In this document: positions 51,548 to 59,120 of the stretch, piece after piece
Layout of the letters: each line of letters opens with the position of its first letter
Position numbering within the stretch: the first letter of the stretch is position 1
Origin: Oscillospiraceae bacterium
Lineage (GTDB): Bacteria > Bacillota > Clostridia > Oscillospirales > Oscillospiraceae
Assembly: GCA_902778665.1 (NCBI GenBank)
Contig: CACYYN010000001.1
Location: 62,001-126,000, forward strand
Direction: 5' to 3'
DNA length: 64,000 bases
The notes under the pieces: model-generated
Databases searched by the model: none
Seen by the model: the letters and a program-made list of their open reading frames with translations, nothing else
What the model was told of the DNA's origin: nothing
Program-made: the position numbers and the translations under genes

Positions 51548-52192
51548 ATGAAGTGGACAACGGTGTTATTTGATTTTGACGGTACAGTGTTTGATACTGT
51601 GGAGGGAATCACCAAAAGCGTGCAGTATGCACTCCGGAAGCACGGCATGGAGGCACCACTGGAATCTCTCCGCTGCTTTGCCGGACCTCCGCTGGTGGAT
51701 AAATTTATGGAAGTTTTCGGAGTGAATCAGCCGGAAGCCGAGCAGCTGGTAACGGATTTTCGCGAGCGATACCGGCCTACAGGCGTCTATGAGAGCAGCC
51801 CCTTCCCGGGCATACGCGATCTGCTCCTGCACCTGAAAAGTTCCGGGCTCACGCTCGGCATAGCAACGTCCAAGCCTCAGCCCATGGCGGAGCTGCTGCT
51901 GGACCGATCCAATCTGCGAGAGCTCTTCGATGTTGTGGTGGGCAGCACCCCCGGCATTAACAACGACAGGAAGAGCGATATAGTAAAGCGTGCCATGGCC
52001 TGCGCCGGATCCGATCCGGAAAACACCATCCTCATCGGCGATACAAAATACGATGTTTCCGGTGCCCATGCCTGCTCCATCCACTGTGCGGGCGTCCGCT
52101 GGGGCTACGCCTCAGACGGGGAGTTGGAGGCTGCCGGGGCTGACTATATCGCAGCTGATATGCCTGAGTTGGAAGCTTTCCTTCTTGCATAG
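51548..52192 (+). CDS. HAD-family phosphatase (phosphoglycolate phosphatase-like)
   Basis: A 214-aa HAD hydrolase. Motif I is FDFDGTVFDT (residues 8-17), motif II LGIATSKPQ, motif III Lys near RKSDIVKRA and motif IV GDTKYDVSGA. The cap is the C1 alpha-helical type. Such enzymes (Gph/YieH-like) remove phosphate from small metabolites. SD AAGGAG is 9 nt upstream. It may be cotranscribed with the ABC operon 55 bp earlier. Substrate is unknown. Confidence 0.85.
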   Translation: MKWTTVLFDFDGTVFDTVEGITKSVQYALRKHGMEAPLESLRCFAGPPLVDKFMEVFGVNQPEAEQLVTDFRERYRPTGVYESSPFPGIRDLLLHLKSSGLTLGIATSKPQPMAELLLDRSNLRELFDVVVGSTPGINNDRKSDIVKRAMACAGSDPENTILIGDTKYDVSGAHACSIHCAGVRWGYASDGELEAAGADYIAADMPELEAFLLA

Positions 52193-52193
52193 A

Positions 52194-52231
52194 AAAAACC
52201 TCCTGTGAGCAGATGCTCACGGGAGGTTTTT
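52194..52231. terminator. Bidirectional terminator
   Basis: GTGAGCA/TGCTCAC and CCTCC/GGAGG form one stem with A-run left and T-run right, between convergent HAD and acpP genes. Confidence 0.85.
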
Positions 52232-52257
52232 CAACAGATTAATGGTTTTCAGGACCC

Positions 52258-52485
52258 TTACTGCATTCTTTCAATATAATCCACGATTTTGCGGACGGTC
52301 ACAAGCTCTGCCGCATCCTCATCGGAGATGGTAATGCCGTAATTGTCCTCAAGGGACATAATGAGTTCAACAACATCGAGAGAATCTGCACCAATGTCGT
52401 CGATGAGATTGGTATCCATCGTAATTTCGGAAGGATCAATTTCAAACTGTTCTGCAAGAGTGTCTCTGACGGTTTCGAAAGTCAT
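52258..52485 (-). CDS. acpP: Acyl carrier protein
   Basis: A 75-aa acidic four-helix protein. The phosphopantetheine attachment Ser35 is in GADSLDVVELIM. It carries acyl chains in fatty-acid synthesis. SD AAAGGAG. It lies 38 bp after jag in the same orientation, not with fab genes, so it may be cotranscribed with the rpmH-jag cluster. Confidence 0.95.
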   Translation of the reverse strand: MTFETVRDTLAEQFEIDPSEITMDTNLIDDIGADSLDVVELIMSLEDNYGITISDEDAAELVTVRKIVDYIERMQ

Positions 52486-52523
52486 ATTAATCTCCTTTTA
52501 CCTGCGAACTTTCCGGGGTGCTT

Positions 52524-53378
52524 TTAAGCCCATTCACGGAACTTTGGTTTCTTGGCGGCGGGTTCTTCCTCGCCTTCGGGTTTGACATAGCTGACAACAA
52601 CACGGCGGTTGGGCTCCTCACCGGTGGATGCGGTGGTCACGCCCTCGTAATTCTGCAATGCCGTGTGAATGACATGCCGCTCATAGGAATTCATCGGCTC
52701 GAGAGACATGCTGCGCTTATATTTGATGGCTTTTTCTGCCATTTTCTCAGCCAGATGGGTGAGGGCATCTTCCCGCTTGGCGCGATAGGATTCCGCATCA
52801 ATGTTGATGTGTGCCCGCTTTTCACTGCCGCGGTTGATCACATAGTTGGTCAGGTGCTGAATGGCGTCGAGGGTTTCGCCGCGGCGCCCGATAATAGCGC
52901 CCATACCATTTCCGGAGAGGTTCACATCGATCCCGCCGTTCGGGCGTTCGCTGATCTCGATCTCAGCCTCAATATCCATCTTGTCCAGAAGCCCGGAGAG
53001 GAAAGAGCGGATAGCGGCATACTTTGGATTCTCGTCCGGTGCAACGGCTTTTGCTTCTGCTGTCGGAGCAGCCTCAGTCACTGCCTTTGCAGCTTCAGGC
53101 TCTGCCTTTTTTACCGGCTCTGCAGGTTTCTTTGCGCTCACCGGTGCTGCTTCTGCTTTCGGAGCAGGGTGGACTTCTTCTTTCCGGACTTCCGGTGCAT
53201 CCTGGCATTCATAGGTGATGCGCACGACAGCCTGCGTCGCGCCGATTCCGAAAAAGCCGGATTTCGCACGTTCCAGAATCTCTACCGAAACATCGTCACG
53301 TTCCAGACCCAACTCTTTCAGTGCGGCTTGGATGGCGTCTTCTTCCGTGCGGCCTGACTTTTCAAGAGTTTTAATCAT
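52524..53378 (-). CDS. jag: Jag/KhpB RNA-binding protein (SpoIIIJ-associated)
   Basis: A 284-aa protein. The Jag-N domain is residues 1-55 (KSGRTEEDAIQAALKELG, KSGFFGIGATQA), then an Ala/Lys/Glu-rich linker (about 66-115), a KH domain (MGAIIGRRGETLDAIQHLTNYVINRG) and an R3H domain (SMSLEPMNSYERHVIHTAL). It pairs with KhpA and binds sRNA and mRNA to influence cell-wall growth. It overlaps yidC by 4 bp. Confidence 0.94.
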   Translation of the reverse strand: MIKTLEKSGRTEEDAIQAALKELGLERDDVSVEILERAKSGFFGIGATQAVVRITYECQDAPEVRKEEVHPAPKAEAAPVSAKKPAEPVKKAEPEAAKAVTEAAPTAEAKAVAPDENPKYAAIRSFLSGLLDKMDIEAEIEISERPNGGIDVNLSGNGMGAIIGRRGETLDAIQHLTNYVINRGSEKRAHINIDAESYRAKREDALTHLAEKMAEKAIKYKRSMSLEPMNSYERHVIHTALQNYEGVTTASTGEEPNRRVVVSYVKPEGEEEPAAKKPKFREWA

Positions 53379-54763
53379 GTTTCATCCTTACTTTCGTTTG
53401 TTGTTTCATTCTGCTCGGGGGTGTTGTTTGCAGCGGTGTTTTCCGGAGCCTTTACGGCTTCAGCTTCAGCCTCAACGGTTTCCGGTGCTGCTGAACCGTC
53501 CGCTGGTGTTTTATCAGCGCCTTCAGAGGCTTTTTCAGCTGCTGCACTCTTATCTTCCGGATTCTTGAAGCGGTCCGGATCGTAAGCACGCCCTCTTGCA
53601 TAACGGCGGGTGCCCACCTGGGAAGCAGGAACTTCCGCTTCCTCTATGCCGAGCATTTCTCTGCGGGCGGCGCGGTCTTCTCTGTCGAGAGCGGCCTTCC
53701 GCTCGTTGCTCTTTTGTTTTTCACTTGCCTGAATTTTCTTCTTACTGGTATTGGCATTCTTCTCGCTGGTGCCTTCGGCATGCTTCCGCTCGGTTTCGAG
53801 GCGTTTGAGCTCGATGTCACGGTCACGCTCTTTGCGTGCGGCAATTCGCTCGGCATCTTCCTTATCCAGCTGCTTTTTAAAGATTTTGGTCATGACATAG
53901 TCACGCACCATGCCGAACACGCTGTTGGAAATCCAGTAAATACCCATTGCAGCCGGCATAATAAAGCAGAACCAGAGAGACATGAGCGGCATGGTCATCT
54001 GCATGGTTTTCATGGAGGCTGCTGCCTGATTGTCCTGCTGGGGGGTCGACATCTTGCCGACTTTCATCTGCAGCCAGGACAGAAGCGTGGAGATTACCGG
54101 GATCATGAAGAGGCCAACAGCCGGAAGCCACTTCTCAGCGGAGCTGAAATCAAAATTCCAGATCCGGAAGTCGGGGACACTTCCCATATCCATTCCGAGG
54201 AAGTGGAAGTCGATGTCTTTCAGTCTGGTCAGATCGACCTTGGAGAGAACCTCCTCACCGGAGGCAATGGCACTTTGAATATCTGCCCAGTGCTCATGCA
54301 CGATGCCTGCCAGTTTGATCTCAAAATAGGCATCTGCCCGCTCGGGAATGGTATACCAGCCGCTGTTTACAAAAAACTCCTGCAGAGCAGAAACGGCTTC
54401 GTTGGTCACGAACATCATTCTTGTGAGCGGCTGGCGGATTACGCTGTACAGCGCAATCAGAATCGGGAAGGGGATCAGAGACCAGAGACAGCCGGACATA
54501 GGGTTGATGCCCTCTTCCCGGTAAAGCTTCTGCATCTCTTCGTTGAGCTTTTGCTGGTTCCCTGCGTGTCTGGTCTGCAGTTCCTGAATTTTTGGCTGGA
54601 GCCGGGTTGTCTGCATGGAGCTTTTTTTGCTCTTTGCCATAAACGGAGTCAGAATCAGGTTGACCGCCAAGGCAAAGAGAATCAGCGCAACGCCATAATT
54701 CCCTGTCCACTCATAGAGCTGGAGCATCAGCCATGCGAAGGGTCTGGTAATGGTAGCCCACAT
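53375..54763 (-). CDS. yidC: Membrane protein insertase YidC/Oxa1
   Basis: A 462-aa insertase with five membrane segments. The hydrophilic groove region is KSSMQTTRLQPKIQELQTRHAGNQQKLNEEMQKLY and INPMSGCLWSLIPFPILIALY follows. The approx. 150-residue cytosolic tail is very charged (KKKIQASEKQKSNERKAA, then Ala/Glu-rich), longer than in Bacillus SpoIIIJ (about 260 aa total). No N-terminal lipobox is present. SD AGGAG. It follows yidD by 32 bp. Confidence 0.94.
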   Translation of the reverse strand: MWATITRPFAWLMLQLYEWTGNYGVALILFALAVNLILTPFMAKSKKSSMQTTRLQPKIQELQTRHAGNQQKLNEEMQKLYREEGINPMSGCLWSLIPFPILIALYSVIRQPLTRMMFVTNEAVSALQEFFVNSGWYTIPERADAYFEIKLAGIVHEHWADIQSAIASGEEVLSKVDLTRLKDIDFHFLGMDMGSVPDFRIWNFDFSSAEKWLPAVGLFMIPVISTLLSWLQMKVGKMSTPQQDNQAAASMKTMQMTMPLMSLWFCFIMPAAMGIYWISNSVFGMVRDYVMTKIFKKQLDKEDAERIAARKERDRDIELKRLETERKHAEGTSEKNANTSKKKIQASEKQKSNERKAALDREDRAARREMLGIEEAEVPASQVGTRRYARGRAYDPDRFKNPEDKSAAAEKASEGADKTPADGSAAPETVEAEAEAVKAPENTAANNTPEQNETTNESKDET

Positions 54764-54795
54764 AGGAAACTCCTCAAATAGATAAGATATTCCCG

Positions 54796-55014
54796 CTACG
54801 GTACGGGATCGTAAATGTCGTAATCACGCCCATGAAAGGGGTGACAGCGACAAATGCGCCTGAATGCAAGCCATCCGCCCTTTAAGGCTCCGTACTTTTC
54901 GATGGCTTCCAGCGCATACTGGGAGCAAGTGGGAATGAAGCGGCAGCAGGCGGGTCTCGCAGGAGATATTGAGCGCTGGTAAAACCGGATACAGGCGAGC
55001 AGAAATCTTTTCAT
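54796..55014 (-). CDS. yidD: Membrane protein insertion efficiency factor YidD
   Basis: A 72-aa protein with the YidD pattern [35 protein letters not shown] and GRDYDI. It is a peripheral membrane protein that helps YidC. It overlaps rnpA by 4 bp; SD AGGAGG. Confidence 0.95.
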   Translation of the reverse strand: MKRFLLACIRFYQRSISPARPACCRFIPTCSQYALEAIEKYGALKGGWLAFRRICRCHPFHGRDYDIYDPVP

Positions 55015-55433
55015 CTGTCCTCCTTTCCCGTCATCAGGCCGGGATTTCCGTTTTCATCTCCGCCAGGCATCGGCTCAGGCTTTTCGTTTTTTTCACCGCT
55101 AAGCATCAGACCGAGTTTTCTGCAGGCTGAGAGAAAAGCATTCTCCATTTTCCCGTAATCCCCATGAATACAGCGGGATCTTGCCACCAGAACAATATCC
55201 CATCCGGTTTTCATTTCCCGGCTGTTCAGCCGATAGATCTCCCGGAGCTGTCTTCTGATCCTGTTTCGGGTAACGGCATTACCGAGCTTGGCAGATACGG
55301 TAAAACCCGATCTGTTCCTGTCTTTTCTGTTCCTTCGGCAGTATACCACGAGATAGGGGGTTACGGCACTTTTCCCTTTGGCGTAAAGGCGTCTGAAATC
55401 GCTGTTCTTTTTTACGGTATAACGCGGATCCAA
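55011..55433 (-). CDS. rnpA: Ribonuclease P protein component
   Basis: A 140-aa basic protein with the RnpA core ([19 protein letters not shown] and [14 protein letters not shown]). It binds the RNase P RNA in 5' tRNA processing. About 25 extra residues with Glu/Pro/Gly ([18 protein letters not shown]) follow the usual core. The start codon is TTG; the one at 55433 lies 9 nt after GGAGG, while an in-frame TTG at 55439 is too close. Confidence 0.93.
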   Translation of the reverse strand: MDPRYTVKKNSDFRRLYAKGKSAVTPYLVVYCRRNRKDRNRSGFTVSAKLGNAVTRNRIRRQLREIYRLNSREMKTGWDIVLVARSRCIHGDYGKMENAFLSACRKLGLMLSGEKNEKPEPMPGGDENGNPGLMTGKEDR

Positions 55434-55597
55434 ACTCAATCACCTCCGGAAAAATCCTGTGAAATACCACAGGGTGGATCCCATCACCTTCCTGTGAAAC
55501 CTCTGAGACGGTTTACCCACCCTCAGGGGGAAACTCACAGGGAGGAATTGCTCCACCCTAAAACTGCTGTTACATATTCCCGGTAGTGAAAGCAAAC

Positions 55598-55738
55598 TCA
55601 GGCGCTGAGTGTTGCTCTGCCCTTTGCTCTGCGTGCAGACAGAACTTTGCGGCCGTTTGCAGTCTTCATTCTTGCACGGAAACCGTGAACCTTGCTGCGC
55701 TGGCGCTTTTTCGGGTGATAAGTACGTACTGTTGCCAT
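55598..55738 (-). CDS. rpmH: 50S ribosomal protein L34
   Basis: A 46-aa very basic protein: [20 protein letters not shown], with [20 protein letters not shown] in the second half, which is the universal L34 pattern. SD AAAGGAG is well placed. It heads the rpmH-rnpA-yidD-yidC-jag order. Its 3' side is 159 bp from rnpA. dnaA does not lie upstream; a tRNA gene does. Confidence 0.96.
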   Translation of the reverse strand: MATVRTYHPKKRQRSKVHGFRARMKTANGRKVLSARRAKGRATLSA

Positions 55739-55892
55739 AATAGAACTCCTTTCTTTCTTACCGGGAACTCCTGAATGTTCTGTCAGGAATTACCAATACA
55801 ATAATACTCAACATCGGGATGTCTCCCGAAGTAGTTGACTGACTATTTCGGCATTGCAGGTCATGGCAAAACTGTGCCCCCTACACTGCCGA
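55739..55892 (-). other. Long rpmH leader with hairpins
   Basis: About 154 nt between promoter and start. Hairpins are CGGGA/TCCCG (55815-55828) and TCCTGA/TCAGGA (55769-55788). A tiny 18-codon ORF (ATG ACC TGC start) has no SD. No DnaA-box cluster is seen, so there is no sign of oriC. Confidence 0.4.
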
Positions 55893-55898
55893 GTGTTG

Positions 55899-55928
55899 AT
55901 TATACATTATAGAAAGGAAGCTTGTCAA
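55899..55928 (-). promoter_or_regulatory. Promoter of rpmH
   Basis: Minus-strand TTGACA, 18-bp spacer, TATAAT (with TG one base upstream of the -10). Confidence 0.75.
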
Positions 55929-55962
55929 CAGTAATTTCTTACGAAGATTTTGAAAAAAACTA

Positions 55963-55991
55963 TTGCATTTCACCGCGACCTGTGCTAATAT
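55963..55991 (+). promoter_or_regulatory. Promoter of tRNA-Arg
   Basis: TTGCAT, 17-bp spacer, TAATAT, 20 bp upstream of the mature tRNA. Confidence 0.7.
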
Positions 55992-56011
55992 ACTCGGGCA
56001 GAAAAAAATAA

Positions 56012-56085
56012 GCGTTGTTAGCTCAGCTGGATAGAGCGTCTGGCTACGGACCAGAAGGTCGGGGGTTCGAATCCCTCACAGCGTG
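56012..56085 (+). tRNA. tRNA-Arg (anticodon ACG)
   Basis: A 74-nt tRNA: acceptor stem GCGTTGT with ACAGCGT (two G-T pairs), D arm AGCTCAGCTGGATAGAGC, anticodon loop CTACGGA between CTGG and CCAG, so anticodon ACG, and T loop GGTTCGAATCC. It reads CGU/CGC/CGA after A34-to-inosine editing. CCA is not encoded. It has its own promoter and terminator. Confidence 0.95.
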
Positions 56086-56094
56086 CTTACAAAG

Positions 56095-56128
56095 ATCCTC
56101 GAAACTGAAAGGTTTCGGGGATTTTTGC
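56095..56128 (+). terminator. Terminator of tRNA-Arg
   Basis: ATCCTCGAAAC and GTTTCGGGGAT (with a G-T pair) followed by TTTTTGC, 9 bp after the tRNA. Confidence 0.8.
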
Positions 56129-56255
56129 TTTTTCTTGCATTTGAAGCAACGGCAGGTTATAATATATTTTATTAAAGTTTGTTGTGGGGTTGCGGTTCTT
56201 TTTAGTGGACGGGACAGATGTAGAAAGTCTGTTCATAATGGAGAAAGGATGTATG

Positions 56256-57026
56256 ATGTCAAAAAGCAAAATCTATCTGGTGCTTCAAACTGTGCTCTGT
56301 ATTCTTCTTGTGGCACTGCTTTGTGCATCGGCTGTCAGTATTTATCTGGAAGGAAGCGAACGTAAGGCAGCCAATCCACTGGAGTGGATTTATACACGCG
56401 ATGAAGCCGCTAAACGGTTTGCACCCATAGCTCCATTGTTTTTTGCCTCCATCGGCTTGATGTTGGCGGGGCTGATTCTTGAAATCAGGGATGAGAATCA
56501 GGATAAACCAGTCAAGGATGCCGAGATCAGTCGGGATCTTCTGGTTGCCCGTGTTTCGGAGCCCAGTGACGCAATGAAAAAGGAACAGGCTCTGCAGAAA
56601 AAATATCTGCTGGGCGGTTGGGCAGCATTCGGAGTTTGTATGATACCGATTCTGCTCTATATTACCAACGGAAACCATTTCCCTGATGGCAATCTGGAGC
56701 CGATGTTTTATTCTCTTCTGACTGTTTTCCTCCCGTGGACTACCGTGGGACTGGGGTGCCTGATGGTGACTTCTGTTCTTCGGGAAAAAAGCATGGTACG
56801 TGAAACGGAAGCGGCAAAAGAGCAGATGAAAACGGCAAAAGCGGCAGGGAACCAAGAGAAGAGCAAAACAGTTGATAAAACAGACCAGAAGCCGAGAAAA
56901 ATCCTGTGTGCAGTACTTCTTGTTGTTGCGGTGCTTTTGATTGTTGCGGGCGTTTTCAACGGCAGCGCGGATGATGTTCATCATAAAGCCGTTAATATCT
57001 GTACGGAGTGTGTTGGCCTTGGATAA
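56256..57026 (+). CDS. Membrane protein ending in a CD1871A-like CXXC tail
   Basis: A 256-aa protein with about five helices: YLVLQTVLCILLVALLCASA, APLFFASIGLMLAGLILEI, WAAFGVCMIPILLYI, FLPWTTVGLGCLMVTSVL and CAVLLVVAVLLIVAGVF. The last helix plus HHKAVNICTECVGLG (Cys249, Cys252) matches the short CD1871A family of CXXC proteins, here fused to a longer membrane protein. Those peptides often occur beside ferredoxin-type membrane proteins and TlpA, as here. It overlaps the next gene by 8 bp. AAAGGA is 6 nt before the ATG at 56256; ATG at 56253 is also possible. Function is inferred to be thiol redox. Confidence 0.78.
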   Translation: MSKSKIYLVLQTVLCILLVALLCASAVSIYLEGSERKAANPLEWIYTRDEAAKRFAPIAPLFFASIGLMLAGLILEIRDENQDKPVKDAEISRDLLVARVSEPSDAMKKEQALQKKYLLGGWAAFGVCMIPILLYITNGNHFPDGNLEPMFYSLLTVFLPWTTVGLGCLMVTSVLREKSMVRETEAAKEQMKTAKAAGNQEKSKTVDKTDQKPRKILCAVLLVVAVLLIVAGVFNGSADDVHHKAVNICTECVGLG

Positions 57027-59109
57027 TGTTAAAACAACATGGTGGCAAAGCCACCGTCCTACAACCCGGAGACTTGCACAGCTTTACAGTGCCCTTTTGT
57101 ATAACGCTCATCTGAGAGGCTTTATCGACGGTGAGATTTATCAGGGGGCGGCAAAATATGCCTGTGTCCCCGGCTTTAACTGCTATTCATGCCCCGGAGC
57201 GGTGGGAGCCTGCCCTCTAGGGTCTATACAGAATGCTCTCGCATCTACCGGGCATCGCGCAGGGTGGTATGTACTTGGCATCATTCTTCTCTTCGGGCTG
57301 ATACTGGGGCGTACAATTTGCGGATGGTTCTGTCCGCTTGGCCTTATTCAGGAGCTTCTTCATAAGATTCCAACACCGAAGCTGAAAAAGAGCCGCATCA
57401 CACGTGCGCTTTCTTATCTGAAATACGTAATACTTGCTGTATTTGTAATAGCAATTCCACTCTGGTATGGGCTTGCGCATGATATGCCTTTGCCCGGATT
57501 CTGCAAATATATCTGTCCCGCAGGTACTTTTGAGGGAGCAATGGGACTCCTCTCCAATCCGAATAACACAAACATGTTCAGCATGCTGGGAATTCTCTTT
57601 ACGAGAAAGTTTGTAATCATGCTGATTATCGGACTGGCCTGTATTTTCTGCTACCGTTCATTCTGCAGATTTATCTGTCCGCTCGGCGCTATTTACGGCC
57701 TTTTCAATCGGTTTAATGTGATCGGCGTCAAGGTTGATTCCAACCGCTGCAATCATTGCGGAAACTGTGTCCGAAACTGCGGGATGGATGTACGGCACGT
57801 GGGTGACCATGAGTGCATCAATTGTGCCAAGTGCATGGAAGTGTGCAATCAAAAGGCTATTTCGCTAAAAGCAGGCACGATCACATTGAGAGCTCCGGCA
57901 GGCGGTTGTGCCGATGATAAAGCGGATTCCGAAGCAAAGCGCAGGTCGTTAAGCCGCGTTATCTGGGGTGTTGCCCTTGCAGTGTTGTGCTTTGCGCTGA
58001 TCTGGTTTAACTGGCTGGATCCTGCATTGCCCAAAACGCTACAACCGAAGGAAAGTGCTGTTCCTTCTGCTTCTGCCCCTGTTGAAACAGTGCCGACACA
58101 GACGGAAGCTCCGGTATCTGCAACAACAGAAACCTATGAAAGCGAGGCACCTGTCGGCTATGACATAGGCAATCAGCTGGCAGATTTCACGATAACATGT
58201 CTGGACGGGTCGGAATTCCACCTGGCAGATACACGCGGCAAGGTAACATTCATCAACCTCTGGGCAACATACTGCACACCGTGTGTGCAGGAACTGCCCC
58301 ACTTCATTGACCTTTATAAAGAACACGAAGGGGATATCGCTATGATAGCGGTACATTCCTCATTGGTAACGGATGACCCGGCGGAGTATGTTAAATCCAA
58401 GGAGTGGACAGATATCTCCTTTGCGGTAGACACAGACGATGATCTTGTTTTTGGCATTGTAAACGGATCGTCTACACTTCCGCAGACAATCGTGCTGAAC
58501 CGCTCGGGAGAGGTGATATACAACCAGAAAGGATCCGTGACGCCTGAGATGCTGGAAGCCCTCTATGAGCAGGCATCGGGAGGAACCCCGATTTCCGCTG
58601 TTGAATCCGGAACAGCTCCTGCGAATGAATCCAGAACAGCTCCTGCAGAAGTGACATCATATTCCAGCGAGGCACCTGTCGGCTATGACATAGGCAATCA
58701 GCTGGCAGATTTTACGATAACATGTCTGGATGGTTCGGAATTCCATCTGGCAGATACACGCGGCAAAGTGACATTCGTCAATCTCTGGGCAACATACTGC
58801 ACACCGTGTGTACAGGAATTGCCCCACTTCATTGACCTTTATAAAGAACACGAAGGGGATATCGCTATGATAGCGGTACACTCTTCGCTGGTAACAGATG
58901 ACCCGGCGGAGTATGTTAAATCCAAGGAGTGGACAGATATCTCCTTTGCAGTAGACACAGATGATGATCTTGTTTTTGGCATCGTAAACGGATCGTCTAC
59001 ACTTCCGCAGACAATCGTGCTGAACCGTTCGGGAGAAGTAATATACAACCAGAAAGGATCCGTGACGCCTGAGATGCTGGAAGCCCTCTATGAGCAAGCG
59101 AAAGGCTGA
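57019..59109 (+). CDS. NapH-type 4Fe-4S membrane protein fused to two tandem TlpA thioredoxin domains
   Basis: A 696-aa protein. The membrane part has an N-terminal Cys site (CYSCPGAVGACPLG, Cys55/58), CGWFCPLG (101/105), CKYICPAG (162/166), CRFICPLG (216/220) and two 4Fe-4S clusters: CNHCGNCVRNC (244, 247, 250, 254) and CINCAKCMEVC (266, 269, 272, 276). A further helix (about 314-334) leads outside to two TlpA/ResA-like domains (about 375-519 and 550-694), each with WATYCTPC (Cys419/422 and Cys594/597). The start chosen is TTG at 57019, SD GGAGTG; GTG at 57010 is possible. Inferred role: cross-membrane electron transfer to extracytoplasmic thiols. Confidence 0.85.
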   Translation: MDNVKTTWWQSHRPTTRRLAQLYSALLYNAHLRGFIDGEIYQGAAKYACVPGFNCYSCPGAVGACPLGSIQNALASTGHRAGWYVLGIILLFGLILGRTICGWFCPLGLIQELLHKIPTPKLKKSRITRALSYLKYVILAVFVIAIPLWYGLAHDMPLPGFCKYICPAGTFEGAMGLLSNPNNTNMFSMLGILFTRKFVIMLIIGLACIFCYRSFCRFICPLGAIYGLFNRFNVIGVKVDSNRCNHCGNCVRNCGMDVRHVGDHECINCAKCMEVCNQKAISLKAGTITLRAPAGGCADDKADSEAKRRSLSRVIWGVALAVLCFALIWFNWLDPALPKTLQPKESAVPSASAPVETVPTQTEAPVSATTETYESEAPVGYDIGNQLADFTITCLDGSEFHLADTRGKVTFINLWATYCTPCVQELPHFIDLYKEHEGDIAMIAVHSSLVTDDPAEYVKSKEWTDISFAVDTDDDLVFGIVNGSSTLPQTIVLNRSGEVIYNQKGSVTPEMLEALYEQASGGTPISAVESGTAPANESRTAPAEVTSYSSEAPVGYDIGNQLADFTITCLDGSEFHLADTRGKVTFVNLWATYCTPCVQELPHFIDLYKEHEGDIAMIAVHSSLVTDDPAEYVKSKEWTDISFAVDTDDDLVFGIVNGSSTLPQTIVLNRSGEVIYNQKGSVTPEMLEALYEQAKG
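58141..58575 (+). repeat. Tandem TlpA repeat, copy 1
   Basis: 435 bp, coding 145 residues from SEAPVGYD to LYEQA. Copy 2 starts 525 bp further. The copies differ at 22 positions by eye, 21 of them silent. Confidence 0.95.
58666..59100 (+). repeat. Tandem TlpA repeat, copy 2
   Basis: The second 435-bp copy, about 95 percent identical to copy 1; the only amino-acid change is Ile to Val in KVTF(I/V)NLWA. The 90-bp linker between the copies encodes GTAPANES/RTAP-type Ser/Thr/Ala sequence. Confidence 0.95.
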
Positions 59110-59120
59110 AAAAATAAAGA

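Noticed and set aside
55739-55960. Replication origin next to rpmH
   Set aside because: No dnaA gene and no cluster of TTATCCACA-like boxes.
58141-59100. Assembly artefact explaining the duplicated TlpA domain
   Set aside because: The copies differ at 22 sites, nearly all silent, which an artificial duplication would not produce.
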